Positions 53,041 to 62,214 of a stretch of 64,000 bases of DNA are shown in pieces. A model generated the notes under the pieces. That model did not search any database, had not been told where the DNA came from, and saw nothing but the letters and a program-made list of their open reading frames with translations. Origin of the DNA: Providencia rettgeri (GTDB taxonomy: Bacteria; Pseudomonadota; Gammaproteobacteria; Enterobacterales; Enterobacteriaceae); contig UGTZ01000001.1 of the NCBI GenBank assembly GCA_900455085.1, positions 3,626,501 to 3,690,500 on the forward strand, read 5' to 3'. Each line of letters begins with the position of its first letter. Position 1 is the first letter of the stretch. Both the position numbers and the translations under genes were made by a program.

Positions 53041-55062
53041 ATGAGCAATTTTCCACACCTTTTTACCCCGCTTGATTTAGGCCATACCGTCCTAAAAAAT
53101 CGCATTTTGATGGGCTCAATGCATACTGGGCTTGAAGAGCACCCACAAGGCAGCGAACGACTGGCACATTTCTATCGCTTACGCGCTGAAAATGGTGTCA
53201 GCCTTATCATTACCGGTGGCATCGCCCCCAATCCTGAAGGGGCGCTTACCGCACATGGCGCGGTACTAAATGATGAAAAACAGCTGTCATTTCATCAACA
53301 AATCACGGATGCCGTCCACCAAGCTGACGGTAAAATCGCCTTACAAATTTTGCATGCAGGGCGCTATGGGCTACACCCCAAATTAGTTGCCCCAAGCCCT
53401 ATTCAAGCTGAAATTATTCCATTCGCCCCCAGAGAGCTCTCAACTGATGACGTTGAAAAAACGATTGATGACTTTGTGACAACAGCCAAACTCGCTCAAC
53501 AAGCAGGCTATGATGGTGTCGAAATTATGGGCTCCGAAGGCTATTTAATTAACCAATTCATCACCAAACGTACCAACCATAGAACCGATAAATGGGGTGG
53601 AAGTTACACAAACCGAATTCGTTTTCCTATTGAAATCGTACGGCGAATACGGGAAGCTGTTGGCGCTAACTTTATTATTATTTATCGACTTTCCATGTTG
53701 GATTTAGTTGAAGAAGGTTCAATATGGGAAGAAATCGAATTACTCGCCAAACAAATTGAAAATGCAGGCGCCAGTATGATTAACACAGGTATTGGTTGGC
53801 ACGAAGCTCGAATACCGACGATAGCAACGCAAGTTCCCCGTAGTGCATTTAGTTGGGTTACCCAGAAATTAATGGGAAAAGTGAATATTCCGCTGATAAC
53901 TACTAACCGCATCAATGACCCTTTTGTTGCAGAACATATTATTGCCAATCATCAAGCCGATATGGTTTCAATGGCTCGGCCGTTTCTGGCTGATGAAGCG
54001 TTTGTTCGTAAAGCGGCAGAAAATAGAGCAGACGAAATCAACACCTGCATTGGCTGCAACCAAGCCTGTCTCGACCTCATTTTTAGTGGCAAACTGGCCA
54101 GTTGTTTAGTTAACCCACAAGCCGTTAGAGAAATGGATTACCCCAACGAAAAAGCCCCACAGAGTAAATCTGTTGCAGTTGTTGGCGCAGGGCCTGCTGG
54201 GTTGTCTTGTGCAATTTACGCGGCAAAACGGGGGCATCGCGTCACTTTGTTTGAAAAATCTAACCACATAGGTGGGCAATTTAACCTCGCAAAGCAAATA
54301 CCCGGTAAAGAAGAGTTTCATGAAACTATCCGTTACTTCTGCCGACAACTAGAACTATTACATATTGATGTACGCCTTGAACACCAAGCCGATGTTGACT
54401 GTTTATCGGGATTTGATGAGGTCATTATTGCAACGGGCGTCACCCCACGGAAAATCCAGCTCGAAGGCATTGAACACCATAAAGTCATTTCTTATATCGA
54501 TGTCATCACCAAACAGCGTTCTGTTGGTAAAAGCGCCGCTATTATTGGTGCTGGAGGGATTGGCTTTGATGTTGCTGAATTGCTAACCCAGGAAGGGAAA
54601 AGTAGCAGTTTAGATACTTCACTATTTAATAAAGAGTGGAATATTGATACCTCAATTCATTCTAAAGGTGGCGTATTTCCCCCACAAAAAGTCCCTATGG
54701 CATCAGCCCGTCAATTGTACTTATTACAGCGTAAAAATAGTAAAGTTGGGGCAGGCCTTGGTAAAACGACGGGTTGGGTTCACCGTTTATCACTGATGAA
54801 ACGTGGTGTTCATATGCTAAATGGTGTTGAATACATGCGAGTTGATGACGAAGGGCTCCATATTCGCTATCAAGATAAAACGCAGTGCCTTCCCGTTGAC
54901 AATGTGATTTTATGTGCAGGACAAGAGCCTTACCGTCCATTAAAAATACAATTAGCAGAACGTGGCATTAATGCCCATGTTATTGGCGGTGCTGATGTAG
55001 CAGCCGAGCTTGACGCTCGCCGCGCAATTGAACAAGGAATGAAAATCGCGTATCAGCTTTGA
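53041..55062 (+). CDS. fadH: NADPH-dependent 2,4-dienoyl-CoA reductase FadH
   Basis: A 673-residue flavo-iron-sulfur enzyme that reduces 2,4-dienoyl-CoA during oxidation of unsaturated fatty acids. The N-terminal OYE-type FMN barrel (1-330) begins FPHLFTPLDLGHTVLKNRILMGSMHTGLEE and holds LQILHAGRYG. The 4Fe-4S cluster motif is CIGCNQACLDLIFSGKLASC (about 338-357). FAD- and NADPH-binding Rossmann motifs are GAGPAGLSCA (about 382) and GAGGIGFDVAE (about 503). GGGAGTATAATA precedes ATG 53041. FadH lies near ileX in E. coli too, which supports the flank being native. Confidence 0.95.
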   Translation: MSNFPHLFTPLDLGHTVLKNRILMGSMHTGLEEHPQGSERLAHFYRLRAENGVSLIITGGIAPNPEGALTAHGAVLNDEKQLSFHQQITDAVHQADGKIALQILHAGRYGLHPKLVAPSPIQAEIIPFAPRELSTDDVEKTIDDFVTTAKLAQQAGYDGVEIMGSEGYLINQFITKRTNHRTDKWGGSYTNRIRFPIEIVRRIREAVGANFIIIYRLSMLDLVEEGSIWEEIELLAKQIENAGASMINTGIGWHEARIPTIATQVPRSAFSWVTQKLMGKVNIPLITTNRINDPFVAEHIIANHQADMVSMARPFLADEAFVRKAAENRADEINTCIGCNQACLDLIFSGKLASCLVNPQAVREMDYPNEKAPQSKSVAVVGAGPAGLSCAIYAAKRGHRVTLFEKSNHIGGQFNLAKQIPGKEEFHETIRYFCRQLELLHIDVRLEHQADVDCLSGFDEVIIATGVTPRKIQLEGIEHHKVISYIDVITKQRSVGKSAAIIGAGGIGFDVAELLTQEGKSSSLDTSLFNKEWNIDTSIHSKGGVFPPQKVPMASARQLYLLQRKNSKVGAGLGKTTGWVHRLSLMKRGVHMLNGVEYMRVDDEGLHIRYQDKTQCLPVDNVILCAGQEPYRPLKIQLAERGINAHVIGGADVAAELDARRAIEQGMKIAYQL

Positions 55063-55117
55063 TTGCTCGTTCTGTTGGTGAGGTTTGTCACTGACAATTA
55101 ACCGTATTTTCAAAAAT

Positions 55118-55153
55118 AAAGGCAGAGATTGTTTTCACGATCCCTGCCTTTTT
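55118..55153. terminator. Bidirectional terminator between fadH and sstT
   Basis: An 8-bp stem AAAGGCAG/CTGCCTTT with A-run before and T-run after serves both converging genes. Confidence 0.8.
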
Positions 55154-55171
55154 ATTTAGTTCACTTGCTCA

Positions 55172-56425
55172 TTAATCACGGTGAGATAACCGCGCTTCCG
55201 CGTTCGCCAGTTTCTCATCTTCCGCTAAACACACCGCCGCAGTAAATAACACGTCAGTTGAAGAATTAAGCGCCGTTTCTGCTGAATCCTGTAACACGCC
55301 AATCATCACACCAACTGCGACCACTTGCATCGCAATCTCATTTGAAATACCAAACATGTTACAAGCTAATGGGATCAGCAATAGTGAGCCCCCCGCAACC
55401 CCAGAGGCGCCACATGCACAAACTGCTGCCACAACACTTAATAATAATGCCGTTGGGATATCAACAGGGATCCCTAACGTATGTACCGCAGCTAACGTCA
55501 GAACAGTAATCGTTACCGCTGCACCTGCCATATTGATTGTTGCACCTAATGGGATAGAAACAGAGTAGGTATCTTCATGCAGATTCATACGACGACACAT
55601 CCCCATATTCACAGGAATATTCGCTGCAGAACTACGTGTAAAGAATGCCGTTACCCCACTTTCACGTAAACAAGCGAAAACTAATGGATATGGGTTGCGT
55701 TTCATTTTCCAATACACAATTAGTGGATTAACAATGAAAGCAACAATTAACATACAGCCAATTAATACTGCGAGAACATGTATATAGCCTTTTAAGGTTG
55801 CAAAGCCTGTCGTTGCGATAGTTGAAGCAACTAAGCCAAAAATCCCTAAAGGCGCTAAGCGGATCACAACACGTACCAGTTGTGTTACTGCATTAGAAAA
55901 GTCATGAACTAAATTTTTTGTGGTTTCATTTGCATGGCGCAGCGCAATACCCAGCCCGATCGCCCACGCTAATATACCAATATAATTACCCTTAATCAGT
56001 GCGTCGACAGGATTCGCAAATATATTGATTAGCAAACCTTTTAACACTTCGGCAATATTACCCGGTGGATTTAACTGTGTATCCCCCACGGCTAAAACTA
56101 AACTTGACGGGAACAGGAAAGAACCAATAACGGCAACAACCGCGGCAAAAAATGTTCCCAAAATATACAACACTAGGATCGGTTTGATATTGGTTTTTTG
56201 CCCTTGACGATGGTTAGCAATGGATGACATCACTAACACCCATACCAATACCGGAGCAACCGCCTTTAACGCACTAACGAATAAATCCCCTAACAACCCG
56301 ACATTTTTTGCAGCAGATGGCCATAACCATGCAAGCAAAATACCCGCGACCAAGCCAACCAGTATCTGTTTGACTAGACTACCTTGGCTAATAACTCGCC
56401 ATAACCCTGTTTTATTTGTATCCAT
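55172..56425 (-). CDS. sstT: Na+-coupled serine/threonine symporter SstT
   Basis: A 417-residue DAACS-family symporter. About eight membrane helices are visible. Re-entrant loop motifs are present: a serine-rich FTRSSAANIPVNMGMC (about 265-280) and VSIPLGATINMAGAAVTITV (about 287-306), with the NMAG motif that binds Na+ and substrate. GSLLLIPLACNMFGI and VLQDSAETALNSSTDVLFTAAV near the end are SstT-specific. The single minus-strand gene converges on fadH. Confidence 0.95.
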   Translation of the reverse strand: MDTNKTGLWRVISQGSLVKQILVGLVAGILLAWLWPSAAKNVGLLGDLFVSALKAVAPVLVWVLVMSSIANHRQGQKTNIKPILVLYILGTFFAAVVAVIGSFLFPSSLVLAVGDTQLNPPGNIAEVLKGLLINIFANPVDALIKGNYIGILAWAIGLGIALRHANETTKNLVHDFSNAVTQLVRVVIRLAPLGIFGLVASTIATTGFATLKGYIHVLAVLIGCMLIVAFIVNPLIVYWKMKRNPYPLVFACLRESGVTAFFTRSSAANIPVNMGMCRRMNLHEDTYSVSIPLGATINMAGAAVTITVLTLAAVHTLGIPVDIPTALLLSVVAAVCACGASGVAGGSLLLIPLACNMFGISNEIAMQVVAVGVMIGVLQDSAETALNSSTDVLFTAAVCLAEDEKLANAEARLSHRD

Positions 56426-56634
56426 AATAGACCTATATTATTTATCTTTATTAGGAATTAAATGTGTTTGCACAGCAAGTATAAGGAATAATAGTCGCCT
56501 GAAAAGGCAATTATTCAAAATATACACAATGATTGACTTTGTTTAACAAACATTTTACATAACTGTGATCTCAATAGAGTTTTGTTTCTTATAGTAGAAT
56601 GAGAGGAGTAAAATGGTTGAGTATTTTCATAGGG

Positions 56635-56670
56635 TTAAAAAAAATCCCCTACTTTTACAGTAGAGGATTT
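56635..56670 (-). terminator. Terminator of alx
   Basis: The stem AAATCC-CTAC/GTAG-GGATTT with one internal mismatch is preceded by an A-run, which gives hairpin plus T-run on the minus strand, 18 bases past the alx stop. Confidence 0.75.
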
Positions 56671-56688
56671 AAAAATAAAAAAGTTAAA

Positions 56689-57648
56689 TTAACTTTTTGC
56701 TTCGTTACGTTTATTAACAATGGCATTAATGATTAACGTTACGACTAAGATTGAGGCAATTACCCCCAACGAAATCGGCGTTGGAATATGGAAAATATCA
56801 ATCAATAGCATTTTTATACCGATAAAGCTTAAAATTACTGCTAAGCCGTATTTTAGCATTGAGAACTTTTCAGCAACTCCAGACAACAAGAAATACATCG
56901 CACGTAGGCCTAAAATGGCAAATAAGTTCGATGTTAAAACAATGAATGGGTCAGTCGTTACCGCAAAAATAGCAGGTATGCTGTCCACCGCAAATATCAC
57001 GTCACTAATTTCAACTAAAATCAGCACTAAAATAAGTGGGGTCGCAAATAGGACACCATTGCGTTTAATAAAGAATTTTTCACCATGTAATTCATCCGTC
57101 ATACGTAAATGAGAACGAACCCATTTTACTAACGGTTTATCCGTGATTGGCGAGTCATCTTCTTTAGCAAAAGCCATTTTCAAACCAGTAAATAGCAAAA
57201 ACAAGCCAAATACATATAAAATCCAGCTAAATTGTGTGACTAACCAACTACCTGCAAAAATCATAATCGTACGAAGTACGATAGCGCCTAATACTCCATA
57301 AACCAGCACACGACGCTGTAAATTTGCAGGGATTGCAAAATAACTAAAGAGCATTAACCAAACGAATACGTTATCAACAGCTAATGCTTTTTCTAATAAA
57401 TAACCCGTTAAGAACGCCATTGTTTGGCTATCGGCAAACTCACGTCCCACGTTTTCATTAAGATACCACCAAAAGCCCGCCGCAAAGAGAAGCGAAAGCG
57501 TTACCCACACGATACTCCAAGCTGCAGCTTGTTTCATCGACATTGCTTGGCCTTTGTGTTTCCCTTGCCAGAACAAATCAATGAGTAACATAAGTAAAAT
57601 AATAACGGCAAAACTACCCCATAAAATTGGGTTACCAACTGAGTGCAT
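56689..57648 (-). CDS. alx: TerC/Alx-family membrane protein (manganese export)
   Basis: A 319-residue protein with about nine membrane helices. The TerC signature is clear: acidic residues in membrane segments LEKALAVDNVFVWLML (about 82-97) and LVEISDVIFAVDSIPAIFAVT (about 217-237). ATG 57648 with GGGAAAGG upstream is chosen; the TTG at 57669 is weaker. Alx exports Mn2+ or responds to it and to alkaline pH in E. coli. The leader carries a yybP-ykoY-type riboswitch followed by a terminator-like hairpin next to the start codon, which matches regulation of E. coli alx. Confidence 0.92.
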   Translation of the reverse strand: MHSVGNPILWGSFAVIILLMLLIDLFWQGKHKGQAMSMKQAAAWSIVWVTLSLLFAAGFWWYLNENVGREFADSQTMAFLTGYLLEKALAVDNVFVWLMLFSYFAIPANLQRRVLVYGVLGAIVLRTIMIFAGSWLVTQFSWILYVFGLFLLFTGLKMAFAKEDDSPITDKPLVKWVRSHLRMTDELHGEKFFIKRNGVLFATPLILVLILVEISDVIFAVDSIPAIFAVTTDPFIVLTSNLFAILGLRAMYFLLSGVAEKFSMLKYGLAVILSFIGIKMLLIDIFHIPTPISLGVIASILVVTLIINAIVNKRNEAKS

Positions 57649-57664
57649 TTTCCTTTCCCTTAAA

Positions 57665-57700
57665 AACAAAAAACGGCTGATATCCAGAAGACATCAGCCG
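57665..57700 (-). terminator. Attenuator hairpin in the alx leader
   Basis: On the minus strand an 8-bp stem (CGGCTGAT/ATCAGCCG, 12-base loop region) runs into a T-rich stretch just upstream of the alx ribosome-binding site. It can act as the terminator or expression platform of the riboswitch upstream. Confidence 0.75.
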
Positions 57701-57734
57701 CTTAAAATTCATTAACCACAAGTTATGTCTTTTG

Positions 57735-57890
57735 GTTGTAAATTATGAGCAAACCTCGCCTTCTGGCAAGGTCTCACTTACAACACAAATAACCCGAAAA
57801 CAGGGAACTGTGGTGCTCGGCTACCGGGTGTAATGAGTACACCGTAATGACGATAAACCGACAAGAAGAAGTTACTCCCCTTTGCTATGG
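57735..57890 (-). promoter_or_regulatory. yybP-ykoY manganese riboswitch in the alx leader
   Basis: Reading leftward, the leader has AAAGGGGAGTAAC (57882-57870) as the first conserved strand and GTGAGACCTTGCC...GGCGAGGTTTGCTC (57777-57745) as the second, the L1/L3 regions that bind Mn2+ in this family. The ~100 bases between form the variable P2 arm with the internal hairpin (CCCGGTAGCCG... region). Mn2+ binding should disrupt the downstream hairpin and raise alx expression. Confidence 0.8.
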
Positions 57891-57900
57891 CGATAAGATA

Positions 57901-58261
57901 CGGTAAATAGTCTTAAAATGCAATAATTAGCCATTATTGTTTTATCGTTATTTTTTTACATTAAAAGATAAATTAACCAGTATATTTCGCATACTCTAAG
58001 CAAAAAACAGGCTAAAAGCCGTTTTTAAGCACTTTACATCATTACATGGCACACTGTAATTTGTAAAAATCGGCCGAAACTTAAATGAATTCTAAAAATA
58101 AGCTTAAAATTTGCTGTTTAGTTATTTTCTGTTTTGTTAAAGTGAGCGTGCTTTACACTAACAGCCTGAGGAAACACTACTTTCACTTTGGCATTCACTT
58201 AATCCATTTCTCCCTGCCCAACAACAAGTTTGTTGCTGTTATTGCCGTTTAGGAAACATTA
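57901..58261. other. Divergent intergenic region between alx and yqjA
   Basis: About 360 AT-rich bases hold the promoters of alx (leftward) and yqjA (rightward). I see no further gene, and no regulator site that I can assign with confidence. Confidence 0.4.
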
Positions 58262-58930
58262 ATGGAATTAGTTAAAGAACTTTTTTTCGCCCTTTGGCAC
58301 CAAGATTATGTCACCCTATCTAACCCTGCGTTAGTATGGTCGATTTATTTCATGCTGTTCGCTATCTTGTTTCTTGAAAACGGGGTATTACCTGCAGCGT
58401 TTTTACCTGGCGATAGCTTGTTGATTTTAGTTGGTGTACTCATCGCTAAAGGCACATTAAGTTATCCACTCACCATCGTAATTTTAACCGCTGGCGCCAG
58501 TTTAGGTTGCTGGGTAGGTTATATACAAGGGCGATGGCTAGGGAACACACGTATTGTTAAAGGCTGGCTAGCACACTTACCCGAACACTACCACCAACGC
58601 GCTCATGGCTTATTCCATCGTCATGGCCTCGCTGCCTTATTAATTGGCCGTTTTTTAGCTTTTGTTAGAACACTACTTCCAACAATTGCAGGCCTCGCAG
58701 GTTTACAGAATGGCCGTTTCCAAGTATTTAATTGGTTAAGTGGTCTGTTGTGGGTGTTAATTTTAACGGCTATCGGTTATGGCTTTGGTAAAAGCCCAAT
58801 CTTCCTACAATATGAGCATCACATTATGAATGTATTGATGCTAATTCCTGTAGGCTTATTAATCCTTGGGTTAATCGGTAGTATTGCTGTTGTCGTAAAG
58901 AAAAAACTGTCTAGCAAAAAAGCAAATTAA
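58262..58930 (+). CDS. yqjA: DedA-family membrane protein YqjA
   Basis: A 222-residue DedA/VTT protein. FLENGVLPAAFLPGDSLLILVG (about 39-60) holds the conserved Glu and the GD pair. The F-x-R-G/GR-x3-PxxAG-type motif appears as LLIGRFLAFVRTLLPTIAGLAG (about 121-142), with the essential arginines. DedA proteins are implicated in undecaprenyl-phosphate or phospholipid flipping and in osmotic/alkaline stress tolerance. In E. coli yqjA heads the same neighbourhood (with mzrA, yqjC and yqjDEK); mzrA and yqjC are absent here. Confidence 0.9.
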   Translation: MELVKELFFALWHQDYVTLSNPALVWSIYFMLFAILFLENGVLPAAFLPGDSLLILVGVLIAKGTLSYPLTIVILTAGASLGCWVGYIQGRWLGNTRIVKGWLAHLPEHYHQRAHGLFHRHGLAALLIGRFLAFVRTLLPTIAGLAGLQNGRFQVFNWLSGLLWVLILTAIGYGFGKSPIFLQYEHHIMNVLMLIPVGLLILGLIGSIAVVVKKKLSSKKAN

Positions 58931-58937
58931 TCCGCCT

Positions 58938-58966
58938 ATGCGAGAACTTCGAGTTCTCGCATTTTT
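58938..58966 (+). terminator. Terminator after yqjA
   Basis: A perfect 11-bp stem ATGCGAGAACT/AGTTCTCGCAT with a 3-base loop, followed by a T-rich tail, 7 bases after the stop. Confidence 0.9.
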
Positions 58967-59167
58967 ATTTTTACCTAATTTTACGTCTTAATATTTCTAT
59001 CCCTTACAACTAAGTTAACCTACTAATATTAAAAATATTTTCCTAAATACTATTTTTTACATTTTTTCTGATCCCATAATTTATTATCGAATAACTCATT
59101 GCACTTAATGCAAAAACAGTTATTGTTAATACAGTGAAGTTTCTTTTCTATTGATAGGAGGTTCTAT

Positions 59168-59473
59168 ATGTCATTAAATCATTCATCAGAAGACCTACGT
59201 GCGGAACTAAAAGCGTTAGCAGATTCTCTTGAAGCCGTATTGAATGATACAGGCGAGAAGTCGAAAGAAGAGATTGAAAGCTTAAAATCCAAAGCGAAAG
59301 ATGTACTTTACTCATCTCGTGCTAAGCTCGGCCAAACCACCGAAAGGATCACTGAACAAACTAAAGAAATTGCGGGTCGCGCAGACAACTATGTCAAAGA
59401 AAATCCATGGACTGGTATCGGTATTGGTGCTGCCGTTGGTGTAGTTCTTGGCGTACTTCTCGCGAAACGTTAA
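59168..59473 (+). CDS. yqjD: ElaB/YqjD-family ribosome-associated membrane-anchored protein
   Basis: A 101-residue DUF883 protein. A helical, charged N-terminal region (1-75) is followed by ENPWTGIGIGAAVGVVLGVLLAKR, a C-terminal membrane anchor with the family's xNPW motif. In E. coli YqjD tethers ribosomes to the inner membrane in stationary phase. GATAGGAGG before ATG 59168 is strong. It is the first gene of a yqjD-yqjE-yqjK operon, 6 bases before yqjE. Confidence 0.92.
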   Translation: MSLNHSSEDLRAELKALADSLEAVLNDTGEKSKEEIESLKSKAKDVLYSSRAKLGQTTERITEQTKEIAGRADNYVKENPWTGIGIGAAVGVVLGVLLAKR

Positions 59474-59479
59474 TTGCTT

Positions 59480-59887
59480 ATGGAACAAAATCAACAACGT
59501 CAGGGCCCCGGTAAAGGGGTCCTTGAAATACTGCAACGCATCGCCAGTATTACCGTTAATATTGTTGAAACTCGCCTTCAGCTCATTGCCGTTGAGCTCG
59601 AAGAAGAGAAAGTTAATTTTATCCAGTTGCTATTATTAGTTGGGCTAGCGCTTCTTTTTACTGCTTTTGGCCTGATGTGTCTAATTGGGCTCATTTTTTG
59701 GTCTGTAGACCCTGTTTACCGTTATCAAGCACTGGCTATCACTACAGGGAGTTTGGTTCTACTCGCCATTATCTTTGCTAGTTGGGCGCTCAAAAAAGCG
59801 AAACAGTCCACTTTATTGAGCTCCACACGGGAGCAACTAAGCCAAGATGCAAATGCATTAGCAGGTAAGGATAATGACCAGAAATAA
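59480..59887 (+). CDS. yqjE: YqjE-family inner-membrane protein
   Basis: A 135-residue protein with two membrane segments (about 52-76, LLLVGLALLFTAFGLMCLIGLI, and ~88-108). VETRLQLIAVELEEEKVNF (about 33-50) is the family motif. ATG 59480 is chosen over the TTG six bases earlier. It overlaps yqjK by 14 bases. Its function is unknown; it is co-expressed with yqjD. Confidence 0.9.
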   Translation: MEQNQQRQGPGKGVLEILQRIASITVNIVETRLQLIAVELEEEKVNFIQLLLLVGLALLFTAFGLMCLIGLIFWSVDPVYRYQALAITTGSLVLLAIIFASWALKKAKQSTLLSSTREQLSQDANALAGKDNDQK

Positions 59888-60173
59888 ACGCCAATTACTT
59901 GCCGAAAAAAAACAACGGTTACTCAACAGAATTGAGCAGCAACGGAATGACCTTGCTGCCAGTTCTGAGGATTGGCTACATGTGACAGCCCCTTATGACC
60001 GTACATGGAAAGCCTTCGTTACCTTCCGTCCTTTGTTTATTGCAGCAACAGGCCTGCTTTCGATTTATTCACTAAAAAAACCACAACGTATACTTCAATT
60101 AGGGAAAAAAGCCTTCACAATGTGGGGCATAGTAAGAACAATTCAAAGTACAATTAATGCAGGAAAGAAATAA
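59874..60173 (+). CDS. yqjK: YqjK-like protein
   Basis: A 99-residue YqjK-like protein. An Arg/Lys/Gln-rich helix (KRQLLAEKKQRLLNRIEQQRN) is followed by a W-containing segment (YDRTWKAFVTFRPLFIAATGLLSIYS) that may associate with the membrane. It ends the yqjDEK operon. The role is unknown. Confidence 0.88.
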   Translation: MTRNKRQLLAEKKQRLLNRIEQQRNDLAASSEDWLHVTAPYDRTWKAFVTFRPLFIAATGLLSIYSLKKPQRILQLGKKAFTMWGIVRTIQSTINAGKK

Positions 60174-60410
60174 TTCAACTTAAAATCAATAGGTTAGTCT
60201 AACCACTACACTTCAACTCATTTCCCCCTCACCACAGTTCAAATTTTTTGACCATCTTTGTGAATAAGCTTTGCTTTTTATTGAATAAGCAAATGACTAT
60301 TATAAGCCCATCGAATGTTTTCTTACCTATTTGTGCTGAAAACAACACTACAAAGCGACATATATCGCAACTAATTTATATTTAATGACTTATTAGTCTG
60401 GAGAATCTCA

Positions 60411-60806
60411 ATGAAAAATTTAGAAAGTGGTGCGGTATTATTAGCTCGCATTATGATGCCAATTCTGTTCATTGTCGCTGGGTATGGAAAACTGGGAGAT
60501 GCATACGCAGGAACACAACAATACATGCAAGCAATGGGCGTTCCAGGCTTTTTATTACCTTTAACCATTTTATTAGAACTTGGCGGTGGCTTAGCGGTTT
60601 TATTCGGTTTCTTAACTCGGACTGTCGCTTTATTTACCGCAGGCTTTACGGTATTAACCGCACTCCTGTTCCATATCGACTTTAGCGTTGCGCCAAATAG
60701 CTTAATGTTTATGAAAAACTTTACTATTGCCGGCGGTTTCTTACTGTTAGCTGTGACCGGCCCAGGAAAATTTAGTATTGACCATTTATTAAATAAAAAA
60801 TGGTAA
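60411..60806 (+). CDS. yqjF: DoxX-family membrane protein (YqjF-like)
   Basis: A 131-residue protein with four membrane helices of the DoxX family: LARIMMPILFIVAGYGKL, MGVPGFLLPLTILLELGGGLAVLFGF (with the conserved Glu), TVALFTAGFTVLTALLFHIDF and MKNFTIAGGFLLLAVTGPGKFSID. E. coli YqjF sits at this position next to yqjK. TCTGGAGAATCTC precedes ATG 60411. A terminator follows. Confidence 0.88.
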   Translation: MKNLESGAVLLARIMMPILFIVAGYGKLGDAYAGTQQYMQAMGVPGFLLPLTILLELGGGLAVLFGFLTRTVALFTAGFTVLTALLFHIDFSVAPNSLMFMKNFTIAGGFLLLAVTGPGKFSIDHLLNKKW

Positions 60807-60858
60807 TTCCGATTTCATTATCACCCTTATTAATTTAGCTTCATTTTTTGTCCAACTT

Positions 60859-60883
60859 ATACCTCCTTCGGGAGGTATTTTTT
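60859..60883 (+). terminator. Terminator after the DoxX gene
   Basis: A perfect 8-bp stem ATACCTCC/GGAGGTAT with a TTCG tetraloop, followed by seven T. Confidence 0.92.
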
Positions 60884-61086
60884 TATTCAAAATAATTGTT
60901 TTGAAGTTAATAGAAACTAAATCATCGTTATCAGTAAATGAAAATTAAGCTGGGCAGCTTTATTTATTCTTGTTGAATCACCACTAATATCACGCGACTC
61001 GTAAGCTCTAAACAGTTTGAGTTGTCGGTAGGCAGCAAATTGATATTGATGGGTTTATTTTTCAACCTCAAGTTAACTTCTAAATA

Positions 61087-61190
61087 ATTCGTACTGTAGC
61101 AAGGCTGCAAGCTCACTAATCCCTAGGAGCATACATAAGTATGTGACTAGGGTTAGTGAGTGAAGCTAACACAGCTACAGTGCGAAGTAT
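61087..61190. repeat. Imperfect ~100-base palindromic repeat (MITE/REP-like)
   Basis: The two halves fold on each other: ACTGTAGC (61093) with GCTACAGT (61174), CTCACTAATCCCTAG (61112) with CTAGGGTTAGTGAG (61147; one base missing), and an apical CATAC/GTATG. It lies between doxX and the end of yhaJ, with no coding capacity. Such elements are usually multicopy intergenic repeats; only one copy is in this window. Confidence 0.65.
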
Positions 61191-61197
61191 GACGAAG

Positions 61198-62091
61198 TTA
61201 TAATCGGAAAAGTTTGGGGATTTCTCGGAGACACCACGACTTAGCCTCCCCCATACTATCTCGCCGCCACGCCATAATAATATTCGTCTCATGGCTATAC
61301 TCTGCGCCAACTACTTTTAAACGCCCTTCACGAATATCTTGTTCAACCATTGGATACGGCATTGTTGCAACACCAAGACCAGCCAATAAAGCATTGTGTT
61401 TATCTTCAATTGTCGACACCGTTAATCGTTGTTGTTTATCCAACAACTGCACCGTTATCACAGGTCTCTCACGTGCGGTATCAGCTACTGCAATTCCACG
61501 GTACTTCACTCGAGTCGCATCAGATAATGGTTCAGGTTCTTGATGAATGGGGTGATCCGGGCTCGCAACATAAATATGATTAATGGTGTATAACGATTTA
61601 GAGTTAATTTCTGAAGATGATCGAAAATGCATATCAGGGGCAATGACAATATCCGCTTTACCGCTTTCAAGGCGTTCCCATGCTCCCGCCAATACTTCAG
61701 TAATCAAAGATAACTGTGTTTCTGATTTTTCCGCCAGTCGTTCCACCAGTGGAAAAAGTGAATGAGCAGGAACTAAAGCTTCACACACGATGGTTAAATG
61801 CGTTTCCCATCCTTTTGCAAGGGCTTCCGCGTCAGATGTTAGCTTATCAGCGGCTTCAAGTAGGATCCTTCCTCTATCAAGTAACATCCTACCGACATTC
61901 GTAAATTTAGTTCTATGCCCTGAACGGTCAAATAAAATGACATCGAGCTCTTCTTCTAATTTTTGCATGGTATAGCTTAGTGCAGACGGGACCCGCCCCA
62001 ACTCTTCAGCAGCTGCAGCAAAACTACCACGGCGGTCGATTGCATCCATAACCCTTAATGATTCAAGCGTTAATGCTCTCTCTTTACTCAT
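61198..62091 (-). CDS. yhaJ: LysR-family regulator YhaJ
   Basis: A 297-residue LysR protein. The N-terminal helix-turn-helix reads LESLRVMDAIDRRGSFAAAAEELGRVPSALSYTMQKLEEEL (8-48 or so), then LFDRSGHRTKFTNVGRMLL. The effector-binding domain follows. YhaJ in E. coli activates genes for response to aromatic compounds (yqjF among them) and virulence genes in pathogens. It is divergent from yhaK, with a 123-base gap likely to hold its binding sites. Confidence 0.9.
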   Translation of the reverse strand: MSKERALTLESLRVMDAIDRRGSFAAAAEELGRVPSALSYTMQKLEEELDVILFDRSGHRTKFTNVGRMLLDRGRILLEAADKLTSDAEALAKGWETHLTIVCEALVPAHSLFPLVERLAEKSETQLSLITEVLAGAWERLESGKADIVIAPDMHFRSSSEINSKSLYTINHIYVASPDHPIHQEPEPLSDATRVKYRGIAVADTARERPVITVQLLDKQQRLTVSTIEDKHNALLAGLGVATMPYPMVEQDIREGRLKVVGAEYSHETNIIMAWRRDSMGEAKSWCLREIPKLFRL

Positions 62092-62214
62092 GAAGTTTCT
62101 CTTTCAGGAAATTTGAACAAGGGAAACAGATTAACTGGCTAACAATTCAACGTCCAGCTATTTATTATAACAATAGATTATTAACTTATTTATTTTCGAT
62201 GGGGGTTAACCATT

